Source: Peribacillus sp044761665 (GTDB lineage Bacteria; Bacillota; Bacilli; Bacillales; DSM-1321). Taken from it: a stretch of 64,000 nt of DNA. The stretch spans positions 124,001 to 188,000 of the forward strand of contig NZ_JBIWCW010000005.1 of NCBI RefSeq assembly GCF_044761665.1. Reading direction: 5' to 3'. The notes beneath the pieces were generated by a model. That model made no database searches and was not told where the DNA came from. It saw only the letters and a list, made by a program, of their open reading frames with translations. This document shows positions 1-7,814 of the stretch, piece after piece. A program made the translations under genes and the position numbers. Position 1 is the stretch's first letter. Every line of letters begins with the position of its first letter.

Positions 1-414
1 TATGAACGTAGAGGTACGGTTTGGAGAAATGAAGGAAATGTCCCGAAAGAAGTCCAGCAGGAAAATCATATGGTAACGACAAGTAATGATTCCATTATCC
101 CAACTGATTCAAGAGATGACTTCCAAGGCAAATGGGATACCACAATCTCCACTCCTATCGGAAGGCTTCCGGTTTTAATCAATTTAACGAATAAAAATGG
201 ACATATCGTAGGGACCGCAAAGCAAGGAGATGATATTGTCTCTTTGGATCATCCAGTACTCGAAGCGAATCAACTGAAGTGGTCCATGAAGGTGTCTAAG
301 CCCCTGCCTCTTACTTTAAAATTCAGTGTATCTATAGACGGAAACAAGATGATCGGTGAAGCAAAGGCAGGAATGTTGCCTTCATCAAAGTTAGTTGGGC
401 ATCGAATTACATGA
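1..414 (+). CDS. C-terminal part of a conserved hypothetical protein (5' end outside window)
   Basis: The reading frame is open from base 1, so the Met codon at 70 is probably internal and this is the 3' part of a longer gene. The last ~95 residues form a beta-rich domain starting near FQGKWDTTISTPIGRLPV, with alternating short hydrophobic strands and glycine turns, as in small beta-barrel tail domains of the type GxWxxxxxTPxG. I do not recognise a catalytic motif, and the missing N-terminus would be needed to name the protein. It ends in TGA at 412-414 and is followed by about 220 bp without a gene. Confidence 0.6.
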   Translation, partial: YERRGTVWRNEGNVPKEVQQENHMVTTSNDSIIPTDSRDDFQGKWDTTISTPIGRLPVLINLTNKNGHIVGTAKQGDDIVSLDHPVLEANQLKWSMKVSKPLPLTLKFSVSIDGNKMIGEAKAGMLPSSKLVGHRIT

Positions 415-637
415 TATGAGGCAACTCAATCTATAAATTGTCAAAAACAGATTCCAAATTTTAGATTGCTCTACAAATAAGTAAACGACTTAAGATCTAG
501 AAATTCAGAACTTAAGTCGTTATCTAAATCATCACCAGTCCCACATTATTTCTACTTCGGGAGTCGCTTTTATTACTGATGGATTTTTCAACATGAATTG
601 GTATTCTAGATGGTTTAACGATTTAACTACTGTCTAC

Positions 638-2269
638 TCATATTAGCTCATTTATTTGTTTCGTCAACTCGTTAAATCTTAGGTCCAGCTCCGTGTACGC
701 TTTGTCTTTAGGAGTCATGAAACTGAGTTTCCCCAACACTTCTTGCCTTTCATTTTCTAACTTTAATCGCTGTTCATCCTGACTATCTCTTTTTTGTGGC
801 GCTTCCTGCCATTGCTTTTGGATGCGATTGTTTGAGATGACAAGTTGACTGCTCACTGTTTTATCAAGGAAATACCGATCATGCGAAACGACAAGCAACG
901 TGCCATCATACTGCGCTAATGTATCTTCAAGCTGTTCGCGTGAAGGTAAGTCCAGATGATTCGTCGGCTCATCTAAGATAAGCGCATCTTTCTCTTCTAA
1001 AATATAGACCATCAGCTTGCACTTCACCCGCTCACCCATGCTCATTTTTCCAATCGGTTCTGTCCACTGGGAGGCCGTAAACCCTAAATGCTTCATTAAA
1101 TTCTGGACTTTTCCTCTCGCTTTGAATGTCTCTTTATAAAATAGCTGCGCAGGTGTTTGATTCAGAGGTAAATCGAACACTTCCTGCGTCAAGTAACCGA
1201 TATTGGCAGACGGTGACATCCATACATCACCTTCAGCCGTTTCCCTTCCACACATCACATTCAACAAGGTCGTCTTGCCACTACCATTTGGACCCATCAA
1301 TGCAACCTTCTCCCCATGTTGAATCGTAAAATTGACGTCTTTGAATAACATCCGTCCGTCAAACTCCTTGGTCAGGTTCTTCACTTCCAAAAAACGTTTT
1401 CCGACCTTATTATTCGGTTTTATAGAAAAATGCACAGTATATTCGGACTCAACACGTTCTACTTTAGCCTTTTCAAGTTCTTTTTCAAGACGCTTTCGCT
1501 TTGATTTTACTTGGGCATCCATCCGCTTTGCTTTTACACGATAATATTCTTTCTCTCCTTCCTGTTTCGTCGATTGAGCATGAGCCTTTTTTGACCAGGA
1601 AGTGAGCTCGTTCATTTGTCCTTCAATGTCTTCAATCATTCTCTGCTGTTTTTCATAGGCACGTTGCTGGGACTGTCTTTTCTGTTCACGCACCTCCATA
1701 TAACTAGAATAATTCCCCTTGTGCTCCAACACCTTTTTACTTTCAATGGCCCATATTTTTGTTGCAACCCTATCCAGGAAATAGCGATCGTGCGAAACCA
1801 AAATAATCGTCCCTTTGTATTTCTTGATCTGTTCGATAAGGAAGTCCGTACTTTGCTCATCAAGGTGATTCGTCGGTTCATCTAACAATAGAAGGTGGGC
1901 ATCGGTTGCAAACCCCTTTGCAAGTCGCACCTTCAATTTTTCTCCGCCGCTTAATTTTGAAAAGTTCCTGTTTGGTACATGCCACTTTTCTAATAAAGCA
2001 CCCTCTAATGGTGTGACGGCATCAGAAGAAAATGACTCGGTCTCTTGTACAACTATTTCAACTTCCACGTTCTTTTCCATCCACTGAATATGCTCCTTTT
2101 CAGGCTCCAATTCATCGGTAAGCAATTGCAACAAGGTCGATTTCCCCGCACCATTTTTTCCGATGATTCCGATGACCTCTCCTTGTTGCACACTGACATT
2201 CACTTCTTCAAACACGGTATAGTCGTTTATGACATAGCTTATATTTCGTAATTTCAACAGTTCCTTCAT
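638..2269 (-). CDS. vmlR: ABC-F ribosome protection protein, VmlR type
   Basis: Two tandem ABC ATPase domains without membrane segments, the ABC-F layout. The first has Walker A GKNGAGKS, signature LSGGEK and Walker B LLLDEPTNHLD. The second has Walker A GPNGSGKT, signature MSMGE and Walker B LILDEPTNHLD. A charged, lysine-rich linker between them is the tRNA/ribosome-probing interdomain arm. The sequence closely resembles B. subtilis VmlR as I recall it, which displaces lincosamide, streptogramin A and pleuromutilin drugs from the 50S subunit. I chose the Met at 2269 (543 aa), which has GAGAGG nine bases upstream. A longer in-frame start at 2362 would translate the attenuator hairpin. It is controlled by the leader at 2298-2433. 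Confidence 0.93.
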   Translation of the reverse strand: MKELLKLRNISYVINDYTVFEEVNVSVQQGEVIGIIGKNGAGKSTLLQLLTDELEPEKEHIQWMEKNVEVEIVVQETESFSSDAVTPLEGALLEKWHVPNRNFSKLSGGEKLKVRLAKGFATDAHLLLLDEPTNHLDEQSTDFLIEQIKKYKGTIILVSHDRYFLDRVATKIWAIESKKVLEHKGNYSSYMEVREQKRQSQQRAYEKQQRMIEDIEGQMNELTSWSKKAHAQSTKQEGEKEYYRVKAKRMDAQVKSKRKRLEKELEKAKVERVESEYTVHFSIKPNNKVGKRFLEVKNLTKEFDGRMLFKDVNFTIQHGEKVALMGPNGSGKTTLLNVMCGRETAEGDVWMSPSANIGYLTQEVFDLPLNQTPAQLFYKETFKARGKVQNLMKHLGFTASQWTEPIGKMSMGERVKCKLMVYILEEKDALILDEPTNHLDLPSREQLEDTLAQYDGTLLVVSHDRYFLDKTVSSQLVISNNRIQKQWQEAPQKRDSQDEQRLKLENERQEVLGKLSFMTPKDKAYTELDLRFNELTKQINELI

Positions 2270-2297
2270 GCCTTCCATCCTCTCTGTAAGGGGAGAA

Positions 2298-2433
2298 CAA
2301 AAAAATCCTCCCAATTCAATTGGAAGGATTAGTCGCATTTTCATCATACTCAAACAAGCCAATTCAAATGGCTCAACCGCTTAGAGAAAATGGGCAGACT
2401 AATCCTATTTCGTAAAAATTTGAAATATGCCAT
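2298..2433 (-). promoter_or_regulatory. vmlR attenuator leader with competing hairpins
   Basis: Read on the minus strand, 2330-2304 forms an intrinsic terminator (AATCCTTCC pairing with GGGAGGATT around an AATTGAATT loop), followed by a T-run at 2305-2298. The 10-mer GACTAATCCT at 2334-2325, which includes the terminator 5' arm, is perfectly complementary to AGGATTAGTC at 2406-2397, giving an antiterminator. A small hairpin (AGCCA/TGGCT) lies between them. This is classic attenuation, and VmlR in B. subtilis is known to be controlled by leader attenuation. Confidence 0.8.
2350..2433 (-). CDS. Putative 27-aa leader peptide of vmlR
   Basis: An ATG-to-TGA frame of 27 codons (begins MAYFKFLRNR, ends SHLNWLV) runs through the antiterminator arm at 2397-2406 and stops just before the terminator arm. 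Its position would let a stalled ribosome control folding. There is no strong ribosome binding site. A competing candidate is the in-frame start at 2338 reading MRLILPI, which resembles the short MRLRFP-type leader peptides upstream of other lincosamide-resistance genes and covers the terminator 5' arm. Confidence 0.35.
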   Translation of the reverse strand: MAYFKFLRNRISLPIFSKRLSHLNWLV

Positions 2434-2600
2434 TTCAAACTTAAAAAATAAGATTATTTATCCATCGTCCACCCATCATCCCTTCTTTTATTAGTAAAAA
2501 CATTGTAACATAATTCAACGAAAAAAGAATCGTCATTTTACATAAATTATCCATTATAGATTGATACTACCATATACAAACAAAGACTAATCATAATCAT

Positions 2601-3140
2601 TCACTCATATAAATCCTTTTTCTTCATTAATGCCCTTTTCCGCTGAATGATTTTTATAATGGGAATGGCGATAAGAAACGCTACGGCTACGTTAAAAATA
2701 CCAACAGCTGAGTTAAAGAATTCTGGCAGTGACTGATCCCCTAAAACAAATACGTTCAAAATACCAGACCATACATTAACGAAAAAGAGCAAGAGAAAAA
2801 TATTCAACATGCGCTTATAATAGTCAATCTTTGAATGTGTATCTGTATATAATTCAAAAGGGCCTTCCGCTGCCGCCTTCTTCATGTAAACCCAGCCACC
2901 CAATTCATAAATGATGGTAATCCCGCTGTCTTTAAGCAGTTCAAAATAATCCTGCTTCTCCTGTTTAGAGATTGCACCGAGAAATTCATTACGGTAAGTG
3001 AATGCACCCTGCTCTCCCTTTGTAAAGGTGAACCTGTTCAAAAACCATTTTTCTAAGTGCCACCCTTGTGCGGCCATCTCATTAATCCACTTTTCTTCTT
3101 TTTCATAATCCAAATACAAGCGATACCTAACTTCCTTCAT
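2601..3140 (-). CDS. DUF2812 membrane protein, PadR partner
   Basis: 179 aa. The N-terminal soluble half (LYLDYEKEEKWINEMAAQGWHLEKW) is the DUF2812 signature. Two hydrophobic membrane segments follow, at about residues 110-128 and 142-162, and then a basic tail. It starts 2 bp after the PadR stop codon, with GGGGGAG eight bases before the ATG, so the two genes are co-transcribed. DUF2812 proteins are very often encoded with a PadR repressor. Their biochemical function is unknown, and membrane stress sensing is only a guess. Confidence 0.85.
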   Translation of the reverse strand: MKEVRYRLYLDYEKEEKWINEMAAQGWHLEKWFLNRFTFTKGEQGAFTYRNEFLGAISKQEKQDYFELLKDSGITIIYELGGWVYMKKAAAEGPFELYTDTHSKIDYYKRMLNIFLLLFFVNVWSGILNVFVLGDQSLPEFFNSAVGIFNVAVAFLIAIPIIKIIQRKRALMKKKDLYE

Positions 3141-3142
3141 AG

Positions 3143-3454
3143 CTATTTCTCCCCCTTCGTAATGAGCAAACCGTTGTGATACAACTCATGAAGTCGTTTC
3201 ATTTCCTTTTCAACCGTCAACTTCCCAGCATCCGTAATGACGTATTCCTTTTTTCGGTCACCCTCATCTAAAGGAATAATCCATTTTCGCTTAACCAATG
3301 TTTTAATCGCTCCATAAATCGTTCCAGGGCCAAGCTCAACACGACCATCGCTAAGCTCGGAAACATACTGCATAATTCCATATCCATGTCTTGGCTCATA
3401 TAAAGATACAAGGATATAATAAACACCTTCTGTCAAAGGAGCATTATCGTCCAT
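3143..3454 (-). CDS. PadR family transcriptional regulator
   Basis: 103 aa. Winged-helix protein of the short PadR-s2 class: the N-terminal helices (YYILVSLYEPRHGYGIMQYV), the recognition region GPGTIYGAIKTLVKRKWI and a C-terminal helix for dimerisation. The start has AGGTGG seven bases upstream. It is first in a two-gene unit with the DUF2812 protein. A strong inverted repeat directly upstream (3480-3522) is its likely operator, so autoregulation is expected. Confidence 0.9.
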   Translation of the reverse strand: MDDNAPLTEGVYYILVSLYEPRHGYGIMQYVSELSDGRVELGPGTIYGAIKTLVKRKWIIPLDEGDRKKEYVITDAGKLTVEKEMKRLHELYHNGLLITKGEK

Positions 3455-3479
3455 CGTTACACCACCTATCGTCTGACGT

Positions 3480-3522
3480 TATATCGACTGTTGATATATT
3501 TATTATATCAGCAGTCGATATA
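3480..3522. promoter_or_regulatory. PadR operator (inverted repeat)
   Basis: Left arm TATATCGACTGTTGATATA (3480-3498) and right arm TATATCAGCAGTCGATATA (3504-3522) are 19 bp reverse complements with a single mismatch, separated by 5 bp. The site begins 25 bp before the padR start codon. Each arm is itself a partial palindrome, which suggests two dimers. Assignment to PadR rests on position. Confidence 0.7.
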
Positions 3523-3589
3523 TATGTAAATTGTATACATATATAGTTTTTATTTCTAAATAAAACTCATTCCCTTAAGGTTCAGCTCA

Positions 3590-3858
3590 GGGAGAAGGAT
3601 TCTTTCTAGGAGGTAACAAATAATTGATTGGAACGGAAGGCGCGAGACTCCTGCGGGAAACGCGTGTCTATGTGCGACCCCGCAGGCGTAAGTGAAGTGC
3701 AAGCCGAGGAGGCTCGTGGACCGCCCGCGGAAAGCGAGTGCCTGGAGTGGAAATCAACGTCCTCCTATTCAACATCCATGACTTTAGGGAAAGGATTATA
3801 TCTAGGAGTTAATACATAGTTGATTGCAACGGAAGGCACGAGACTCCCGCGAGAAACC
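3590..3858 (+). repeat. Palindromic GC-rich repeat element, full copy plus 5' fragment
   Basis: The full copy is at 3624-3762: it begins TTGATTGGAACGGAAGG, contains GAGACTCCTGCGGGA and GAGGAGGCTC, and ends GTGGAAATCAACGTCC. A truncated 5' piece is at 3819-3858. A spacer motif (AGGATT..TCTAGGAG.TAA) precedes each piece. The same spacer and tandem order occur at 6168-6408. Open frames crossing the element are artefacts of its composition. It fills most of the 3455-4033 gap. Confidence 0.85.
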
Positions 3859-4033
3859 TAATGTGGTTGCTTTTTAGAAAATTACCAATATTACTATATC
3901 AACTAAAAAATGTATATGATAGTATTAATCAACAGGTATTTTTTACTAGTCATAAGTACCCACATTTAGCGAATAGCGAATGAACTCAATCCCTTGGTCT
4001 CTAACGTACTATCATAAAAGGAGCTAATTTTCT

Positions 4034-5764
4034 ATGATCAAGAAACTCAACATGTCTATTAAAGCAAAAATCTATACGATTATTACTGTCGTAGTGGCAA
4101 CAAATATACTATTAGGATTAATCGGGTTATACAATCTTCATAATGTCGAATCGTCATTGGAAGATAGTTTAGAAAGTAGGGCAAAAAATATTAATCTACT
4201 ACGAACGGCTGGTATTGACTTTCACCAAATGTACTTGGCCGAGAAAAATTTATATTTATATGCCCCGGGTACTGATGGATTTAAAGCCCAATTAGAAGAA
4301 TATAATAGTCAGATAGATGATATTGAAGAAAGATTTTCCGATTACTACTCTAATATCATAAATCTCCCGAATGAGAAAGAACTTGCCCAAACACATATCA
4401 AGCTAAAAGAAGACTATTTTGCGATATCTAACGAAATTATCCAGTTATATTCTTCTTCCAAGCCTAATGACCGTGAAAAAGGCCTTCTCCTCTCTCAAAG
4501 TGAAGGATTCAAAAAGTTTGAAGCTGCAGAAGATTCTTTGGATGTGATCGGAGACTTATATTTCAGTAACAATGAAAAAATGCTAAAGGATGTAAAAGAG
4601 GAATACTCCTTTCTCTTTATCATGACGTGCATCATTATCTTCTTATGTTTACTTGTTAGTTCATGGCTGGGCTTTTTAGTCATCCGTTCTATCAATCGCC
4701 CTATTCTAACTTTGAAGAACAATGTTAGAAAGATGGCAGAGGGAGACCTGACAGTTAAGATAGATTCGTTCGCCAATGACGAGTTAGGTGAATTATCTGA
4801 GGACTTCAATTTAATGGCCAAGCAGACAAAAGAATTACTATCGACTGTGAGAAATACCGTCGATGATCTTAGTGATTCTTCCCAACAACTTCGTTTAATC
4901 TCAGAAGAAACGAGTGAAACAGAGAGTAAAATCAGTAAAGAAATTTCAGAAATTGCGGATGGTGTTGCCAAGCAGGTAGCACTATCTGAATCGACGGACC
5001 AAAAGACCTTGGACCTTTCAAGTATCATCGATAAATTAAACAAGAATAATATTCATATGGATCAACTATCATCCCATGCAAAAATAGTCCTTCAACAAGG
5101 TTTAGGAAAACTGAAAGACCTACAAACTAAAACAGAAACCTCCACGGACGTTACACAAGAAGTCGTTAAAATGGTCCAAATACTTGCAGAAAATATGAAA
5201 AAAATCAGTTATATTGTCGGAACATTAAATGATATATCTAGTCAAACGAATTTACTCGCTCTGAATGCAAGCATCGAAGCAGCAAGAGCAGGCGAGTACG
5301 GAGTTGGATTCGCCGTCGTTGCATCGGAAGTGCAAAAATTAGCGTCACAATCTTCAATGGCCTCAAAAGAAATAGAAGTCACCATCACTGCAATAGAAAG
5401 TGATACTGTGAAAACCCTAGAATTAGTGAAACAAACTGAACGGGTAAACAGCGATCAAGGGAATATCGTAGTAGAAACGAGTGAAGCATTTCATTCAATA
5501 AATGAAACGATTAGCCATATCCTTCAATCGCTTGATAATATTCATGACGAAATTTCTTCAGCAAACCATATTAAAGAAGATGTCGTTAGAGCAATTTCCG
5601 ACATATCTAATGTGGCAAATGAAGTGTCACTAAAGACTGAGTTAATCCATACTTCTGTTGGCCAGCAACATGAGGCATTTAGAAAGCTTCAAAAATCTGC
5701 GGAAATGTTAAATGAGTTAAGTGAAAAAGTAAATCAAATGATCCGTAGTTTCCATATTGAATAA
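4034..5764 (+). CDS. Methyl-accepting chemotaxis protein (4HB-type sensor)
   Basis: 576 aa. TM1 lies at about residues 12-34 and TM2 at about 190-215, flanking a ~155 residue extracellular all-helical region typical of 4HB_MCP ligand-binding domains. HAMP follows (about 216-268, SINRPILTLKNNVRKMAEGD), and then the long helical signalling domain. Its hairpin tip (about 400-425, SSQTNLLALNASIEAARAGE) binds CheA/CheW. AAAGGAG precedes the ATG. No C-terminal CheR/CheB pentapeptide is visible. The gene stands alone, and its ligand cannot be inferred. Confidence 0.92.
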   Translation: MIKKLNMSIKAKIYTIITVVVATNILLGLIGLYNLHNVESSLEDSLESRAKNINLLRTAGIDFHQMYLAEKNLYLYAPGTDGFKAQLEEYNSQIDDIEERFSDYYSNIINLPNEKELAQTHIKLKEDYFAISNEIIQLYSSSKPNDREKGLLLSQSEGFKKFEAAEDSLDVIGDLYFSNNEKMLKDVKEEYSFLFIMTCIIIFLCLLVSSWLGFLVIRSINRPILTLKNNVRKMAEGDLTVKIDSFANDELGELSEDFNLMAKQTKELLSTVRNTVDDLSDSSQQLRLISEETSETESKISKEISEIADGVAKQVALSESTDQKTLDLSSIIDKLNKNNIHMDQLSSHAKIVLQQGLGKLKDLQTKTETSTDVTQEVVKMVQILAENMKKISYIVGTLNDISSQTNLLALNASIEAARAGEYGVGFAVVASEVQKLASQSSMASKEIEVTITAIESDTVKTLELVKQTERVNSDQGNIVVETSEAFHSINETISHILQSLDNIHDEISSANHIKEDVVRAISDISNVANEVSLKTELIHTSVGQQHEAFRKLQKSAEMLNELSEKVNQMIRSFHIE

Positions 5765-5870
5765 TAAATCACTGATCCGTTGTTTTCATTCTATCTGACG
5801 ATGCATTATGGTTATAAATAAATTTGTTTCTTTTTAGAGGGTATAGATAAATAAAAGTTTTCAGCATACT

Positions 5871-5916
5871 GAACCCCGAATAGGTCATTTTTACAGAAGT
5901 GACCTATTCGGGGTTC
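5871..5916 (+). terminator. Strong hairpin after the chemoreceptor gene
   Basis: Perfect 17 bp stem: GAACCCCGAATAGGTCA at 5871-5887 pairs with its complement at 5900-5916. Only a short T-rich tail follows, so it may act as a bidirectional barrier rather than a textbook terminator. Confidence 0.7.
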
Positions 5917-6020
5917 TCATATTTAGTCCTTCTTCAAACCAAAACCTCACTTACTAATCCATAAGGTTCACCGTAAATAAATGAGATTCATTACTCCCTT
6001 TGGCTTTTTAGCTGAGTCGA

Positions 6021-6165
6021 TTACTTAGAACTCCATCCACCATCAATGATCAATTCTTCACCAGTAACAAACTTTGATTCATCAGATGCCAAATATAAAT
6101 TTCCATTAGTAATATTAATGGCTACCCAAATAGCTGAGAATGATACATAGTTTATGAGATTGTCT
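6021..6165 (-). pseudogene. Remnant of a short-chain dehydrogenase (C-terminus only)
   Basis: The minus-strand frame ends with NLYLASDESKFVTGEELIID followed by GGW, the characteristic C-terminal block of classical SDR enzymes. Upstream, the sequence decays (NYVSFSAIWVAINITN) and is replaced at 6168 by a truncated palindromic repeat. The Rossmann fold and Ser-Tyr-Lys active site are missing. This is a dead gene end, probably cut by repeat-associated rearrangement. Confidence 0.75.
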
Positions 6166-6167
6166 AC

Positions 6168-6408
6168 GGGAGGCTCATGCATCGCCCGCGGAAAGCGAGT
6201 GCCTGTAGTGGAAATCAACGTCCTCCTATTCAACACGCACGACTTTAGGGAAAGGATTCTTTCTAGGAGTTAATACATAGTTGATTGGAACGGAAGGTAC
6301 GAGACTCCTGCGGGAAACGCGTGTCAACGGGAGTCCCCCGCAGGAGCAAGCCGAGGAGGCTCGCGGACCGCCCGCGGAAAGCGAGTGCCTGTAGTGGAAA
6401 TCAACGTC
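6168..6408 (+). repeat. Palindromic GC-rich repeat, 3' fragment plus full copy
   Basis: A 3' fragment at 6168-6223 and a full copy at 6281-6408 are separated by the spacer ACTTTAGGGAAAGGATTCTT and TCTAGGAGTTAATACATAG, also seen at 3782-3818. The full copy has the usual GACTCCTGCGGGAAACGCG and CCGCCCGCGGAAAGCGAGTG blocks. Confidence 0.85.
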
Positions 6409-6429
6409 CATATGGAACAAGCCATAAAA

Positions 6430-6465
6430 AAAGTAGACAAACCGATTTTCAAGTTTGTCTACTTT
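6430..6465 (-). terminator. Terminator of the MFS/phosphotransferase operon
   Basis: On the minus strand, AAAGTAGACAAAC pairs with GTTTGTCTACTTT around a 10-base loop, followed by a T-run (plus-strand A-run 6426-6432). It lies just after the MFS stop codon. Confidence 0.85.
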
Positions 6466-6479
6466 CTGCATACCCAAAG

Positions 6480-7814
6480 CTATGAGATGTGGTTTGCATT
6501 CTTTTCTTCTTTTTTCAAATGGACGAACATCCCTTTCGAAACAATCAAGCCGAATACCGAAAATGCAATCAAAATGTACATAGTCACTGAGTACTGAATT
6601 TGTAGGCTGATAATGACCGATGCGGCTATTGAACCGAAGTAGCGAAACATCGAATAAATGCCAGAAGCTACCCCTGTTAATTCCTTCGCAACAGACTCAA
6701 GAGATGCCGCTTGCATGGAAGGAACGCCCAATCCCGAGCCAATCCCACCTAGAAATAAAATCAAACCGGCAACGACTAATATATCAATCGTCGGAAGAAT
6801 AACATATAATCCTAATGCCAGAATTAATAGGCTAAAAGATAGTCTAACAGTCCTACCCTTTCCCATATTACCTTCTACATATCCACCTAGCCATGATGCA
6901 ATCGAAATAGCTAACGAGAATACGAACAACAGAAGTCCAATCGAACCGATAGAGTATCCAGCATCTCTTTCTAGCATCATCGGCATTATTAAAATGGTGC
7001 AATACATGATGGCATTGTTCAGTAGGATCGATAGATTTGCACTTGTAAAACTAGCGTCTTTAAAGAGTGAAAAATCAATGATTGGATGGCCATATCGCTT
7101 CTCTCTATATACGAATAGAACGAAAGATAGTAAGAAAATCAACCAAAGCCAAACATTCGTGTACCATTCATTTGTCACAATCAGGACAAGGACCGTTAAG
7201 AATGTACCTAATAGAATGGACCCTTGGATATCTAATCGGGTATGGCTTTTCGGTTCGATATTCGGTAGGTATTTATAGGCAATAAGGAAGGACAAAACCG
7301 TAAAGGGAATGTTTATCCAAAAGGTGGACTGCCAACCCCAAGCTCCAATCAGGAAAGCTCCAAGAAGTGGTCCAAGCGCCGCCCCAATGGACATCGCAAA
7401 ACCAAACACACCGAATGCTTTGGTTAACTTAGTCTTAGGTGTGATAAAACGAATGATTGCCGTCCCATTAGGGGTAATAAAAGCCCCACCTAAAGCTTGA
7501 ATGGCTCTACCAATGATCAATACAGGTAAATTAGGTGCAAAAACACATACTAATGAAGCTCCTAAAAATAACAGCAAGCCAAGTAAGAACAACTTGCGTG
7601 TTCCATACATATCCCCGAGTTTCCCCGCTATTGGTTGAGCTACGACCATGATAATGAGATACACCGTCACAATCCAGGAGACATTGGCTACATTCGTCTG
7701 AAAGTAGTCCATGATGGTAGATAAACCAATTGTAATCATTGTTGAATTCAACGGGACTAGAAAAGCCCCCGTTAAAATCGCCAGCAAAGAAATAGTATTA
7801 TTCTGCTTTAACAA
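6480..7814 (-). CDS. MFS drug-efflux transporter, DHA2 (EmrB/QacA) type
   Basis: About 444 aa with 12-14 membrane helices. The motif A region reads GKLGDMYGTRKLF, and motif C-like GAALGPLLGAFL in the fifth helix marks a proton antiporter exporter. I prefer the TTG at 7814 because GGAG lies nine bases upstream and the protein then starts in typical MFS fashion (LLKQNNTISLLAILTGAFL). The longest frame reaches 7859 without a ribosome binding site. It overlaps the 3' end of the phosphohistidine-domain gene by 17 bp, so it is translationally coupled to the split phosphotransferase. Exporting the drug that enzyme modifies is a reasonable inference. Confidence 0.88.
   Translation of the reverse strand: MLKQNNTISLLAILTGAFLVPLNSTMITIGLSTIMDYFQTNVANVSWIVTVYLIIMVVAQPIAGKLGDMYGTRKLFLLGLLLFLGASLVCVFAPNLPVLIIGRAIQALGGAFITPNGTAIIRFITPKTKLTKAFGVFGFAMSIGAALGPLLGAFLIGAWGWQSTFWINIPFTVLSFLIAYKYLPNIEPKSHTRLDIQGSILLGTFLTVLVLIVTNEWYTNVWLWLIFLLSFVLFVYREKRYGHPIIDFSLFKDASFTSANLSILLNNAIMYCTILIMPMMLERDAGYSIGSIGLLLFVFSLAISIASWLGGYVEGNMGKGRTVRLSFSLLILALGLYVILPTIDILVVAGLILFLGGIGSGLGVPSMQAASLESVAKELTGVASGIYSMFRYFGSIAASVIISLQIQYSVTMYILIAFSVFGLIVSKGMFVHLKKEEKNANHIS

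Noticed and set aside
4495..5043. 182-codon antisense frame inside the chemoreceptor
   Set aside because: Serine-rich shadow of the real coding strand, with no start signal.
6658..7278. 206-codon frame opposite the MFS gene
   Set aside because: Shadow frame; the opposite strand encodes an unambiguous membrane transporter.
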